From: Nostoc sp. UHCC 0302
GTDB taxonomy: Bacteria > Cyanobacteriota > Cyanobacteriia > Cyanobacteriales > Nostocaceae
DNA length: 64,000 nucleotides
NCBI RefSeq assembly: GCF_038096175.1
Contig: NZ_CP151099.1
Coordinates: 5,558,001 to 5,622,000 of the forward strand
Reading direction: 5' to 3'
Shown in pieces: positions 26,772 to 35,173 of the stretch. The translations under genes and the position numbers were made by a program. The notes under the pieces are model-generated. The model made no database searches and was not told where the DNA came from. It saw only the letters and a program-made list of their open reading frames with translations. Each line of letters starts with the position of its first letter. The stretch's first letter is position 1.

Positions 26772-27133
26772 TAAAACGCCTTCAGATTGAAGTCTAAGGT
26801 TAGAAAAACAAAACCTGCTTTTGCAGGTTTCAAGAATATTAATTTTCAATGATTGCCATCAGACTAAAGTTTGAGGCTACAAAAACAAAACCTACTTTTG
26901 CAGGTCTCATATCTTGCATCTAACCCCAACGAATGGAATTCGTGGCTATACAAACAAAGTCCGCCTTTCCTGCGGAACGCTACGCGAACGCGGACTGACG
27001 GAAAACCAAGGGTTTGGAACCCGCGTAGGCGGGTTTTGCCTGTGTAGCCGCAACTTCAGTCGCCTGGTGCAAGATATGAGAGGTTTGATAGCGATGCCTA
27101 GCGGCAAAGCTGACGCTAACGCACTCTAAGATT
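26772..27133. repeat. Degenerate dispersed repeats between ndhO and mdh
   Basis: Two or three diverged copies of one unit (text like AAAACAAAACCTGCTTTTGC at about 26806 and 26884, and a third version near 26950-27050). The first copy contains a perfect hairpin AAACCTGC-TTTT-GCAGGTTT (26811-26830) that can serve as the ndhO terminator. The text CGCTACGCGAACG at about 26980 is a motif that also lies inside the NTPase gene at 53168. An open frame through the region is repeat-derived and not a gene. Confidence 0.65.
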
Positions 27134-28114
27134 ATGTCTTCTTTTTCTTCCCCAATTCTATGTAACTTACCTCGTATCACCATCATTGGTGCAGGTAGGG
27201 TAGGCAGTACTTTAACCCAACGTATTGCCGAGAAAAATCTCGCTGATGTAGTTTTGCTAGATATCGTTGAGGGAATGCCTCAAGGACTGGCACTAGATTT
27301 AATTGAAGCTAGGGGAATTGAACTACATAATCGCCAGATTATTGGCACAAATAACTATGCTGATACATCTGGTTCGCAAATCGTGGTGATTACGGCAGGA
27401 ATTCCCCGTAAACCAGGTATGAGTCGGGATGATTTGCTGAAAACCAATGCCAAGATTGTGGTAGAAGCAGCAAAAAAAGCGATCGCTTACTCTCCCAATG
27501 CAATTTTTATTATTGTCACCAATCCTTTGGATGTGATGACTTATTTAGCTTGGCAAGCAACTGGTTTACCACGCGATCGCATTATGGGTATGGCTGGCGT
27601 GTTAGACTCAGCCCGCTTTGAAACTTTCATCGCCCTGGAATTAGGAGTTTTGCCTGCTGATGTTAAAGCAATGGTATTGGGTAGCCACGGCGATTTAATG
27701 GTTCCCTTGTCTCGTTATGCCACTGTTAACGGCATCCCAATCACAGAATTGCTGAATGCAGCCACAATTGAACGCTTGGTAGAAAGAACCCGGAATGGGG
27801 GGGCGGAAATTGTCGAATTAATGCAGACAGGTGGTGCTTTTTTTGCACCCGCTTCTGCTACTAGTGTGATGGTGGAATCGATTTTGCTGAATCAGTCGCG
27901 GTTGTTACCTGTAGCGGCTTATCTTCAAGGTGAATACGAATTAGAAGATATTGTAATTGGCGTTCCCTGTCGCTTGGGATGCGGTGGAATTGAGAGTGTA
28001 TTGGAGTTGAATCTCACCGATGATGAAAAGGCAGCTTTACGGACTTCGGCGCAATCTGTGCGTAAAAATATAGACCGGGCGCAGGAAATTTTAGCATCTA
28101 TAAGCTTGACATAG
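27134..28114 (+). CDS. mdh: Malate dehydrogenase (LDH-like type)
   Basis: Oxidises malate to oxaloacetate with NAD. The 326-aa product has the NAD fold start ITIIGAGRVGSTL, Asp at the end of beta-2 (LLDIVEGMPQG), and the substrate loop AGIPRKPGMSRDDLL, whose Arg in place of Gln marks malate rather than lactate as substrate. The catalytic His is in LGSHGDLMVPL, and the Asp partner in the helix with TGLPRDRIMG. It belongs to the LDH-like tetrameric MDH group. A perfect palindrome follows 5 bases after the stop. Confidence 0.95.
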   Translation: MSSFSSPILCNLPRITIIGAGRVGSTLTQRIAEKNLADVVLLDIVEGMPQGLALDLIEARGIELHNRQIIGTNNYADTSGSQIVVITAGIPRKPGMSRDDLLKTNAKIVVEAAKKAIAYSPNAIFIIVTNPLDVMTYLAWQATGLPRDRIMGMAGVLDSARFETFIALELGVLPADVKAMVLGSHGDLMVPLSRYATVNGIPITELLNAATIERLVERTRNGGAEIVELMQTGGAFFAPASATSVMVESILLNQSRLLPVAAYLQGEYELEDIVIGVPCRLGCGGIESVLELNLTDDEKAALRTSAQSVRKNIDRAQEILASISLT

Positions 28115-28118
28115 TAAT

Positions 28119-28146
28119 AGGGGGGGACAGCTAGCTGTCCCCCCCT
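28119..28146. repeat. 28-bp perfect palindrome after mdh
   Basis: A, seven G, ACAGCT, then the exact complement with no loop. It can form a 14-bp stem and may terminate mdh, but no T-run follows. Such G/C-armed palindromes are dispersed in Nostoc-type genomes. Confidence 0.85.
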
Positions 28147-28171
28147 ACATATTGGGATTTTTAGTTGCGCG

Positions 28172-28522
28172 TTAACGGCGATAATCTTGATCTGCTGGGT
28201 CGCCGTAGGGGTCTTCGCTAGCGGGACGAACATCGCCGAAGTACCCTTGATCTACTTGATCTGCGGGATCACCATAGGGGTCTTCACTGGCTGGACGAAC
28301 GTCACCGTAATAGCCTTGACCTACTTGATCTGCGGGGTCACCATAAGGATCTTCGCTGGCTGGACGAACATCACCAAAATTCCCTTGATCTGCGGGATCA
28401 CCATAAGGGTCTTCACTGGCTGGACGAACATCGCGATCGCGGTATTCAGCGTCTCGATCAGCTTGATTATTGTTCGACCCTAGAAGCAAATCCTTCGCCT
28501 TTCGCAAAAAGTTCTCTACCAT
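28172..28522 (-). CDS. Acidic tandem-repeat hypothetical protein
   Basis: The 116-aa product starts MVENFLRKAKDLLLGSNNNQ, a short amphipathic helix, and then has four copies of DVRPASEDPYGDPADQ separated by short Gly/Tyr/Phe linkers such as GNF and VGQGYY. The repeat region is acidic, Pro-rich and probably disordered. No signal peptide, membrane segment or Cys is present. The repeats are also close at the DNA level (48-72 bp units), so the copy number probably varies between strains. Function unknown. Confidence 0.7.
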   Translation of the reverse strand: MVENFLRKAKDLLLGSNNNQADRDAEYRDRDVRPASEDPYGDPADQGNFGDVRPASEDPYGDPADQVGQGYYGDVRPASEDPYGDPADQVDQGYFGDVRPASEDPYGDPADQDYRR

Positions 28523-28615
28523 GAACTGTCTCCTTATTTAAGTTTCGTGTATTCCACGTGCGCGATCGGCGTTATCCTCAAGGGAATCGCTTTGCATTAC
28601 ACACGCTTAGCTTAT

Positions 28616-29113
28616 CTAAAGTGCTGGAGCTGCGCTTGAACTTATACCACTCAAATCGCGGCCTGTGGAACGCCCGTTATAGCCCTGAAATTCCTGATAT
28701 CTTCGTGCCTCAGATTCTGGTACGCGAATTCCTTCTGAGGGTGGAGTTACCCAGTGAGCGCGATGTTCAGCATCGCGGTAGTATACACGTCCATTCTTGG
28801 AAAGATAGTACTTACCTTGCGCTCCATCTTCTTTAGCATTCTGATGCTTGTTATAAAGGTAGTAAAGCGCTGCGGCTCCCGCCAGAATAGCTACTTTTTG
28901 TCCCGTACCCAATCCCTTCTTGGCTTCGGGTCTGTTTGCTGGGACATTATTACTCACATTTCTGCCAACGGTGTCGTCAACAGGTGGTGGTGGCGAAGCA
29001 GTTTTAGAACCTCCTCCACAGCTACTCAGCAAGGGTACTGTTAGCAATGCTGAAAGCACAACTGCTAGCAGACGTGAAACTATTTTACGCTCTCCGGATA
29101 ATGTCTTCATCAT
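28616..29113 (-). CDS. Putative lipoprotein with Gly/Pro linker and a conserved C-terminal domain
   Basis: Residues 1-32 form a lipoprotein signal with hydrophobic core and lipobox LLSSC (Cys32). A Ser/Pro linker (about 40-60) follows, then a short hydrophobic helix GQKVAILAGAAALYYLYNKH (about 72-91). The C-terminal part has aromatic motifs (KYYLSKNGRVYYRDAEHRAH) and ends Ser/Ala-rich. The hydrophobic helix after a lipobox is unusual and could anchor the protein a second time. The pattern is that of a conserved cyanobacterial hypothetical. It is upstream of the acidic repeat gene on the same strand with a 93-base gap. Confidence 0.72.
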   Translation of the reverse strand: MMKTLSGERKIVSRLLAVVLSALLTVPLLSSCGGGSKTASPPPPVDDTVGRNVSNNVPANRPEAKKGLGTGQKVAILAGAAALYYLYNKHQNAKEDGAQGKYYLSKNGRVYYRDAEHRAHWVTPPSEGIRVPESEARRYQEFQGYNGRSTGRDLSGISSSAAPAL

Positions 29114-29695
29114 ATTTCGTTGTCAGCTTGTGTTTGCTAAAAACCCTGCTGTTGCAGAAATAGAGTTGGAATTATTGTTATTTCTCCAAGGATTGAAAAA
29201 ACGTTTGCCGCTCATCTACAACAGCACAGATACTGTCTTCTGTTATGGTGATTCAATCTTTCAAACATTCCATCCTGCCTTTGAGATAAATAGGATTCAT
29301 CCTAAAGAAATATCTTCTTAAGTAAGTAAATAATACTCTTCAATGAATTTTTTTAACTAAGAAAATAACAGTTTTAGGCACTTATACGTAAGCAGCGAGT
29401 AGAAATATGAGCGATCGCTGGGTATTTTTGCAATTAAATAATAAATAGGCTTTATCTTTCCAAGTCCCCTTTTGAATGAGCAATATTCAGGGAATCTTCT
29501 AGGATTGCACAGATAAGAATACAATATTCTACTTTTTTACATTAAGCGTTACTGAATTGCAGCAGCTTTTATTTTGATGAATCAACCCAGCTAAAACACG
29601 GAAATGTTCAGCAATTTCTCGGTTATTTTTCTAGTGTAAATATTTTAAAAAGATACAGTTACTATGATGGCTTTTGTCAAAGAATACATTTAAAT
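29114..29695. other. Gap between the lipoprotein gene and the ATPase/nuclease cassette
   Basis: AT-rich, 580 bp, with no supported gene, tRNA or long repeat. It carries one HIP1 site near 29413. The promoter of the cassette at 29696 must be here or within the last 150 bases, but I see no clear boxes. Confidence 0.4.
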
Positions 29696-30373
29696 ATGGC
29701 AACAAAAAACGCAGCCCTAACTGGAACTCGTTTGCTTTTAGCTTTGTGGGATTTGGGAGGAGCGCAGCAAGAAGTGCTGAAAGGTCAACTCACCAAACGA
29801 ATTGTATCCAAAAATAAGAAAGTAGCAGATTATCAAAGCATATTCGAGGAATTACAGAACCAGGGAGCGATCGCAATCTCTAAAAAAGGATACTCTCTGA
29901 CATCTCCCAAGGGTTTAGAGGTATTGGGTGAGGGTTTGAAAAGTTCTGATTTTAAATTTGAAGGAACAATTGTCGGAACTTGGGCGGCGAATGCGCTGGT
30001 GAAGTGGATTAGTCAGATAGATGTTGCGGTAGCTGGTGCAGATGTACCAGTTAATGGGAAGAATGCGTTAGCAGAGCTTTCCAAAGGAATTGCTTCTTAC
30101 GACGAGTTTAAGTCAGTGGCGTTGGAAGTCTACGACAAGCTGAACCAAAACTACAACTTAGATGATCTAGTGCCAATTTACAGGATTAGGAGAGAAATAG
30201 GCGATCGGGTTACTCGTGAAGATTTCAACACATGGCTGTTAGAAATTCAGGAGAATGACATTCTACAACTTCAAGGTGGAAGCATAGAAGATAGTGCGCC
30301 AGACAAGATTGAAGATTCCATTACTACTAAAGTTAGTGGATTACGCTGCTATGCTAAACGCCTCAATTCCTAA
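29696..30373 (+). CDS. Cassette gene A: small protein with probable winged-helix N-terminus
   Basis: The 225-aa product is not recognised. Residues about 8-80 read as a winged-helix domain: helices around RLLLALWDLGGAQQEVLKGQ and YQSIFEELQNQGAIAI, then a hairpin KKGYSLTSPKGLEVLGEG. The rest is helical with two patches rich in Asp/Glu (VYDKLNQNYNLDDLVPIYRI; EDFNTWLLEIQENDILQLQ), the second again resembling a small helical reader. No catalytic motif or Cys cluster is seen. It lies 62 bases before the ATPase gene on the same strand and is probably cotranscribed. A DNA-binding or adaptor role for the ATPase is inference. Confidence 0.7.
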   Translation: MATKNAALTGTRLLLALWDLGGAQQEVLKGQLTKRIVSKNKKVADYQSIFEELQNQGAIAISKKGYSLTSPKGLEVLGEGLKSSDFKFEGTIVGTWAANALVKWISQIDVAVAGADVPVNGKNALAELSKGIASYDEFKSVALEVYDKLNQNYNLDDLVPIYRIRREIGDRVTREDFNTWLLEIQENDILQLQGGSIEDSAPDKIEDSITTKVSGLRCYAKRLNS

Positions 30374-30435
30374 ATCACTTTAGTCAGTTTTTCCAACTTT
30401 ACTTTGTTACTCATCATTTCAGCGGATGCACAACC

Positions 30436-32343
30436 ATGAATAATTCTCTTTCTTCATATTCAGACCTCGACAAGGCTATTACAAGCCATAACCCATTTGA
30501 CAGATCATTAGTGGTCAGAAATCATGATATCTGGAACCAAAGTTTCCCTGATGTTCCTTCTATAAACGCTCATGCTTCAAATGGTATTTTTCAGGCGATA
30601 GAGCAAATTCGTGCAGGAAATCGCTCAGTTATTGGAATAACAATCAAAGCAGAGAAGGGCTTGGGTAAAAGTCACTTGATCAGTAGGATTCGTCACTCTC
30701 TTCAGAGTAAAGATTATAGTTTTTTCGTCTACATGAGTGAGGTTGACTATGGTGACTTAAGCAAAATCCATTCTAAATTTCTAACAACTTTAGCAAATAG
30801 CTTAAAACAGATTGGTAATCAAGGTGTAATGCAATGGCAAGAATTGGCAACTATTTTAGTAAATGAAGCATATAAAACAAACTACACACCTCAACATTTG
30901 ATCAAGAGATTTCCTGGAGTTTTAGCTCAAAATCCTAAAATAGTCGATGCTTTAACTGCCAAAATACTTAAACTCAAGCCAAATATTGAAAATCCTTATT
31001 TGATACAAGCTATTTTATGGACACTTTCTTCAGATAAAATTGCATTTGCAATTAACTGGCTTGCTGGCAGAGACTTAGCACAATCACAAGCTGATGCTAT
31101 GGGATTACCAAACACTCACCAAGATGATAAAGAAGCTGAAGCATTTCAAACTGTATGCCAAATTTTAGACTTAATTGGTGATTATAGAACAGTAGTTACC
31201 TGCTTTGATGAGTTAGAAAGCCTCAATTGTAATGAGCAAGGTTTTACAAGATCGCAGGTTATTGCTCTCTTTGCAAAAGATATATATAGCAAAATTAAAC
31301 GCGGAGTCCTAATTTTAGCGATGTTTGATGAGACTTGGACACACCAAGTTAAGGTTGTGCCACAAGCAGAATCAGTTATTGATAGAATTGGTGAAAAGAA
31401 GTTTGACTTAAGACATCTTAACAGTGATGATGTAGTAACTCTTGTCTCTTATTGGCTAAAAGATTTTTATAATACAAAAAATCTAACTCCACCTAATCCT
31501 GTATATCCTTTTAATGAAGACGAATTGAGAGAACTTGGTAAAGAGAAGCCAATAGTTAGAAGAGTTTTACAGTGGTGTTCAACTAACTGGAATTTACCCG
31601 GTAAACCACCGCAGAAAGTAGATCCACTACATAAAGTTGAAATAGCTTTTAAAAAAGAACTTGCAGCACTTGATAATACAATAGACAATTATTTTGAAAA
31701 TAGTAATATCATAGCAGACGCTATAAAATTTGCTTTATCAAGTATTAAGGGTGAAAGTATAGAAAGAGTCAAAATTGAAGATGTTGAAGAACTTATAGTA
31801 AAAAATGTAGATAAAGGCTACCTTAATTTTAGAATTATTGGTAAAGAAGATGAAAGAATTGTGAAAATAGTAGTATCAGTTATACAGGAATCTAGCAATA
31901 GATTTGTGAGTGCTGCCTTAAAAAGATTAATAGATTATAAAACTTTTGACATGACTCGTGGTTGCTTAGTTCGTGCTAAAGACGTGAAATCTAACACTAG
32001 AGGTAAAGAACATTTAGATGAACTACTTTCTAAAGAGTTAGGAGGAGAATTTGTCAAGCTTACTATTGAAGATATTAAACCTCTGTTAGCTATCTTATTT
32101 ATTAAAAAAGCCTGTGCAGATTATGAAATCAGTGAAGAAGAAATCACTCAGTTTATGAGTCGGGAGAAGCTGGTAACTGAAAATTATTTAATACGTGAGA
32201 TTTTGAGCGATCCATCTGGGCAGATTCCTAATGGATTAGTTGATGAAGATAATGTTTCGGAAATCCAGCCAGTACTACATATAAAAGAAAGTGAAGATGT
32301 AGACTTTAAACTTGATAATTTACTCATTAAACTTGGTTTATGA
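30436..32343 (+). CDS. Cassette gene B: P-loop ATPase (635 aa)
   Basis: The Walker A motif is AEKGLGKS (residues 72-79), introduced by a beta strand VIGITIK. The Walker B motif is VVTCFDELE (Asp258, Glu259), and a sensor-1-like strand VLILAMFDET lies about 40 residues later. This is the order of an AAA+/ORC-like or STAND-like ATPase. PIVRRVLQWC (about 373-382) could begin a winged-helix lid. The C-terminal 250 residues match nothing I know and contain no nuclease motif. Its stop overlaps the start of gene C by four bases (ATGA), so the two are translationally coupled. BREX and other defence systems use ATPases of this general plan, but I cannot place it in a named family. Confidence 0.8.
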   Translation: MNNSLSSYSDLDKAITSHNPFDRSLVVRNHDIWNQSFPDVPSINAHASNGIFQAIEQIRAGNRSVIGITIKAEKGLGKSHLISRIRHSLQSKDYSFFVYMSEVDYGDLSKIHSKFLTTLANSLKQIGNQGVMQWQELATILVNEAYKTNYTPQHLIKRFPGVLAQNPKIVDALTAKILKLKPNIENPYLIQAILWTLSSDKIAFAINWLAGRDLAQSQADAMGLPNTHQDDKEAEAFQTVCQILDLIGDYRTVVTCFDELESLNCNEQGFTRSQVIALFAKDIYSKIKRGVLILAMFDETWTHQVKVVPQAESVIDRIGEKKFDLRHLNSDDVVTLVSYWLKDFYNTKNLTPPNPVYPFNEDELRELGKEKPIVRRVLQWCSTNWNLPGKPPQKVDPLHKVEIAFKKELAALDNTIDNYFENSNIIADAIKFALSSIKGESIERVKIEDVEELIVKNVDKGYLNFRIIGKEDERIVKIVVSVIQESSNRFVSAALKRLIDYKTFDMTRGCLVRAKDVKSNTRGKEHLDELLSKELGGEFVKLTIEDIKPLLAILFIKKACADYEISEEEITQFMSREKLVTENYLIREILSDPSGQIPNGLVDEDNVSEIQPVLHIKESEDVDFKLDNLLIKLGL

Positions 32344-33731
32344 GTAATCTAATTTTGATTAACACTGCCCTATGTCTACCTACCCTAGATATTGAAGCTT
32401 TAATACAGGGACGAAAAATTACAGCTTTACCCAGAATGTTTATTCGTCCTGGGCAGAGATTTGCACTTTATCCTGCTGAATCTTCAGTTTCAATTAAAGC
32501 TTGGGCTAAATGTGAACTCTGCCAAATTTTAGACGAAACTAAGCCATTAGATATTTTGTCTAAATTAACAATATGGACACCAAAAGTATTAAAGGAGATA
32601 TTACAGCAACAACAGTATATTTTTCTGGCTTACTTGCGTGTTTACCAGTTACCTCAGTTACAAGAAATATCAGTCAATCCGAACATTCAGGAAAAGCTAG
32701 GAAAATTTGTTAGTTTACCTAATTCTCTAACGGTTTCTGAAGCAAATCCTGTTTTGAGCGATCGCATCTTCGGCCAACGCAGACGCCAACTAGAAAAATT
32801 AGAGCCGCCACTGCATCCTGAATTAGAAGAATTGCAGAGCGCGATCGCATCCCTAACCATTAGCCAACCAGCAGTGAAAGAATTAGACAACGATATCAAA
32901 GTATTTTTGGGTTGGAGTAGTGACAAGCTCATTAAGCAACCAAATCCAAATTTAGCTTGGATAAATGATATTGCAAAATTAGGCGATCGCAGCATCGAGC
33001 TAGAGGAGAAAAAAAGTAACTACCAAGCTGGTACAGATTTTGAAAACATCGCACGTCAAAGTCTGGAGTTCTTAGGGTTCAAGGTTGAAAATGCTTATAA
33101 AGGTGGCGCTGGAGGCTTAGATTTATTTTGTTCAAAACCTTACCCTATTGTTTGCGAGTGTAAAGCAGGTAGGCTGATTCCTAGCGGTACAGTTGAGGAA
33201 TTAGTTAAGCTAGGTGGAATGCATTTAGGTGCTAATCAATTTCTTGATTCAGCAAAGTTAGTAATTGGCCCTGGTAAACCATCTACGGATATACTAAAAG
33301 CCGCACAAAAATGGAAAGTAAGTATTATTAATGCTATGACATTACAAAAGCTAGTTGAACTAAAAGCCAAATATCCAGGCGCTATAAATTTAGTTGAGTT
33401 ACAGAAATATTTAGAACCTGGACAAATTGAATACAAGATTGATGAATATATAGATAAAACTGAAAAAGAAATTAACTTGCGATCGCAGATTGTCCAAGCA
33501 GTCAAAGAAGTTTGTGAACCAGATAACGAAACTTCACAAGTTACGCAAAAAGTTTGCACATCTACAGAAATTCGCGCACATTACAATGCCACTCATAGCC
33601 CTAAGTTAAATGATGAAACAGTTCACGATTTATTGATAGAACTTTCCTCACCATTAACAGGCTACTTAGGACGAGATAACAAGAGCGATCGCTTTTACTT
33701 CCTGCGCGATTTACTAATTATCCCAAGATAG
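32340..33731 (+). CDS. Cassette gene C: DUF1802-like protein with PD-(D/E)XK nuclease core
   Basis: The 463-aa product has an N-terminal part (INTALCLPTLDIEALIQGR, then AWAKCELCQIL) resembling DUF1802-type cyanobacterial proteins. A central nuclease-like core follows: GTDFENIARQSLEFLGF with Glu235, then GGAGGLDLFC with Asp261, and IVCECKAG with Glu273 and Lys275. This is the E...D...ExK layout of Mrr-type restriction endonucleases. The rest is helical and ends SDRFYFLRDLLI. There is no methyltransferase nearby. The ATG overlaps the stop of the ATPase gene. DNA cleavage controlled by the ATPase is a reasonable inference but is not shown. The last 47 bases of the gene are duplicated at 34564. 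Confidence 0.82.
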   Translation: MSNLILINTALCLPTLDIEALIQGRKITALPRMFIRPGQRFALYPAESSVSIKAWAKCELCQILDETKPLDILSKLTIWTPKVLKEILQQQQYIFLAYLRVYQLPQLQEISVNPNIQEKLGKFVSLPNSLTVSEANPVLSDRIFGQRRRQLEKLEPPLHPELEELQSAIASLTISQPAVKELDNDIKVFLGWSSDKLIKQPNPNLAWINDIAKLGDRSIELEEKKSNYQAGTDFENIARQSLEFLGFKVENAYKGGAGGLDLFCSKPYPIVCECKAGRLIPSGTVEELVKLGGMHLGANQFLDSAKLVIGPGKPSTDILKAAQKWKVSIINAMTLQKLVELKAKYPGAINLVELQKYLEPGQIEYKIDEYIDKTEKEINLRSQIVQAVKEVCEPDNETSQVTQKVCTSTEIRAHYNATHSPKLNDETVHDLLIELSSPLTGYLGRDNKSDRFYFLRDLLIIPR

Positions 33732-33800
33732 TGCAGTATGTCTTTTTTCTTACCTCTGCGCTTTCTGTGCCTCTGCGGTTTTTTTTATAAATAGAGTGCG
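33685..33800. repeat. 116-bp direct repeat, left copy
   Basis: Begins at a HIP1 site inside the 3' end of the nuclease gene, includes its stop codon, and ends at GAGTGCG. The right copy at 34564-34679 has the same length and about nine differences. Confidence 0.92.
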
Positions 33801-33831
33801 TTAGCATCAGCTTTGCTGCTAGGCATTACCT

Positions 33832-34194
33832 TCATCCTAGCGTCAAAATTCCAAGCTGATAATTCACCACCAACGGCAGAATCTTCAGCCATTCTGAACC
33901 TAGCAATACCTCAGTTATTTCATCCCCTGCATAAACAGGAATCTCATACTCCTGTCCATCCAGCAGCACCTTACCTAAATAGATATTAAATCTAGCTTCT
34001 CCCTGTGCAGTTCGCAAACGTTCCTTACGTATAAACAGCCAATTAAGACCATCTAAATCTTGCTTGTTAATTGCCATAAAGCCTGTGAAACCAGTATCCA
34101 ACATGGCATCCACAGGCAGATTTAATCCATCATCAGTAATAAATTCAATTTCAAAAAATAGCTGCCCCCTATTTCCAAAGATGCCCTGAATCAT
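33832..34194 (-). CDS. Retropepsin-like (clan AA) aspartic protease
   Basis: The 120-aa product carries VDAMLDTGFTGFMAI, with Asp33-Thr34-Gly35 as the catalytic triad of a single-lobe aspartic protease that must work as a dimer. LLGSEWLKILPLVVN near the C-terminus is the second conserved segment with the Gly before the final strand. There is no signal peptide or transmembrane segment, so it acts in the cytoplasm. It overlaps the upstream partner gene by four bases. Such small proteases with a short partner are frequent in filamentous cyanobacteria; the role is unknown. Confidence 0.82.
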   Translation of the reverse strand: MIQGIFGNRGQLFFEIEFITDDGLNLPVDAMLDTGFTGFMAINKQDLDGLNWLFIRKERLRTAQGEARFNIYLGKVLLDGQEYEIPVYAGDEITEVLLGSEWLKILPLVVNYQLGILTLG

Positions 34195-34508
34195 ATTGTG
34201 CCAGTAGTTCCGGTCTCATTTAAGCAAAACATAAAGTGTATAGAATTGGGGTGCTCCTGACGTGCTTTCTGACTAGCGACTTCCTTATCCACATCAATAA
34301 AGTAATCACCACTATCTGGCTCTACAGCAATATACCAGCCATAGTGTTTCTTAATTAAATTGGGACGCACGCGCTCAAATATTGCCTGACAACGCTGATC
34401 AAAAACTTCATCTTCAGCTTTGCGCCTAGCAAGTTCTTCCGGTGATAAAGTGCGTTCAGGAAAAATTCTGCCTCGACGTGCAGGTTGTTTAGCGGTTGAT
34501 TCAGTCAT
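34191..34508 (-). CDS. Small partner protein of the aspartic protease
   Basis: The 105-aa product starts with a basic, Arg-rich segment (AKQPARRGRIFPERT), then a Glu/Arg helix (SPEELARRKAEDEVFDQRCQ) and a conserved-looking part HYGWYIAVEPDSGDYFID ending in FMFCLNETGTTGTI. The four-base overlap with the protease gene shows coupled translation. The arrangement resembles toxin-antitoxin pairs in size and overlap, but neither protein has a toxin signature, so this is only a possibility. Confidence 0.75.
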   Translation of the reverse strand: MTESTAKQPARRGRIFPERTLSPEELARRKAEDEVFDQRCQAIFERVRPNLIKKHYGWYIAVEPDSGDYFIDVDKEVASQKARQEHPNSIHFMFCLNETGTTGTI

Positions 34509-34563
34509 GCTATTAACCTTACCTATTGATTTGCCCTTAACTTCATATTATGGGAAGGTAAAG

Positions 34564-34679
34564 GCGATCGCTTTTACTTCCTGCGCGATTTACTAATTAC
34601 CTTAAGATAGTGCAGTATGTCTTTTTTCTTACCTCTGCGCTCTCTGCGCCTCTGCGGTTCGTTTCACAAATAGAGTGCG
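34564..34679. repeat. 116-bp direct repeat, right copy (remnant of the nuclease gene 3' end)
   Basis: Starts with HIP1 and still encodes SDRFYFLRDLL and a stop, like the end of the nuclease gene. It ends in a second HIP1 site (34677-34684). It is not preceded by any further nuclease-like coding sequence. Confidence 0.9.
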
Positions 34680-34759
34680 ATCGCGACATTAACCCCAGCT
34701 GAGATAACAGCAAAGTGAGATAATTAAGCACGACCACAGGTCAAAGCCCTCTTTTACAT

Positions 34760-35170
34760 ATGCACTTTACAATCCAACGTCAACTAACAATAGCGCTGGA
34801 AAACTATCCTGGTCGTTTAGCTGCCGTCAGCACTACGATTGCCAAAGAGCGAATTAATATTGAAGCAATTTCCCTGCTGGATAACATAGACCAGGGCGTT
34901 ATTCGCTTAGTCGCTAGTGATGCTGCCAACTGCAAAACCCTTTTAGTGAAACAGGGATTTTACGTAATTGAGGCGGATGTTTTAGCTATTGAATTGACAG
35001 ATAATCCTGGACAATTAGCTCTCTTGAGCCATGCTCTAGCGGCTGCCAAAATTAACATTGAATATATCTATGGAAGCACTATCCGTGCTGGCGAAAATAT
35101 GCGCCTGATGGTCAAAGTTTCTGATTTGAGTAAGGCTTGTCAAGTGCTTGCTGAACTGGCGGAAAATTGA
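34760..35170 (+). CDS. Double ACT-domain protein
   Basis: The 136-aa product consists of two ACT domains in tandem. The first has LTIALENYPGRLAAVSTTIA and the second LAIELTDNPGQLALLSHALA, each with the Pro-Gly-x-Leu turn where an amino acid normally binds. No catalytic domain is attached. Free-standing double-ACT proteins usually sense amino acids and regulate a partner. The gene is 3 bases before the next gene (35174), so the two are probably one transcript, and the partner may be that dehydrogenase-like protein. The ligand is unknown. Confidence 0.85.
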   Translation: MHFTIQRQLTIALENYPGRLAAVSTTIAKERINIEAISLLDNIDQGVIRLVASDAANCKTLLVKQGFYVIEADVLAIELTDNPGQLALLSHALAAAKINIEYIYGSTIRAGENMRLMVKVSDLSKACQVLAELAEN

Positions 35171-35173
35171 GGC

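Noticed and set aside
26914-27129. 71-codon frame between ndhO and mdh
   Set aside because: The DNA consists of dispersed repeat text (for example CGCTACGCGAACG), so the frame is accidental.
28754-29321. Plus-strand frames opposite the lipoprotein gene
   Set aside because: The minus-strand gene has a lipobox and coherent domain order; the plus frames run through it without motifs or ribosome sites.
32340-33731. Classical restriction-modification system around the nuclease gene
   Set aside because: No DNA methyltransferase motif is present in the cassette or its neighbours, so self-protection would have to work in another way.
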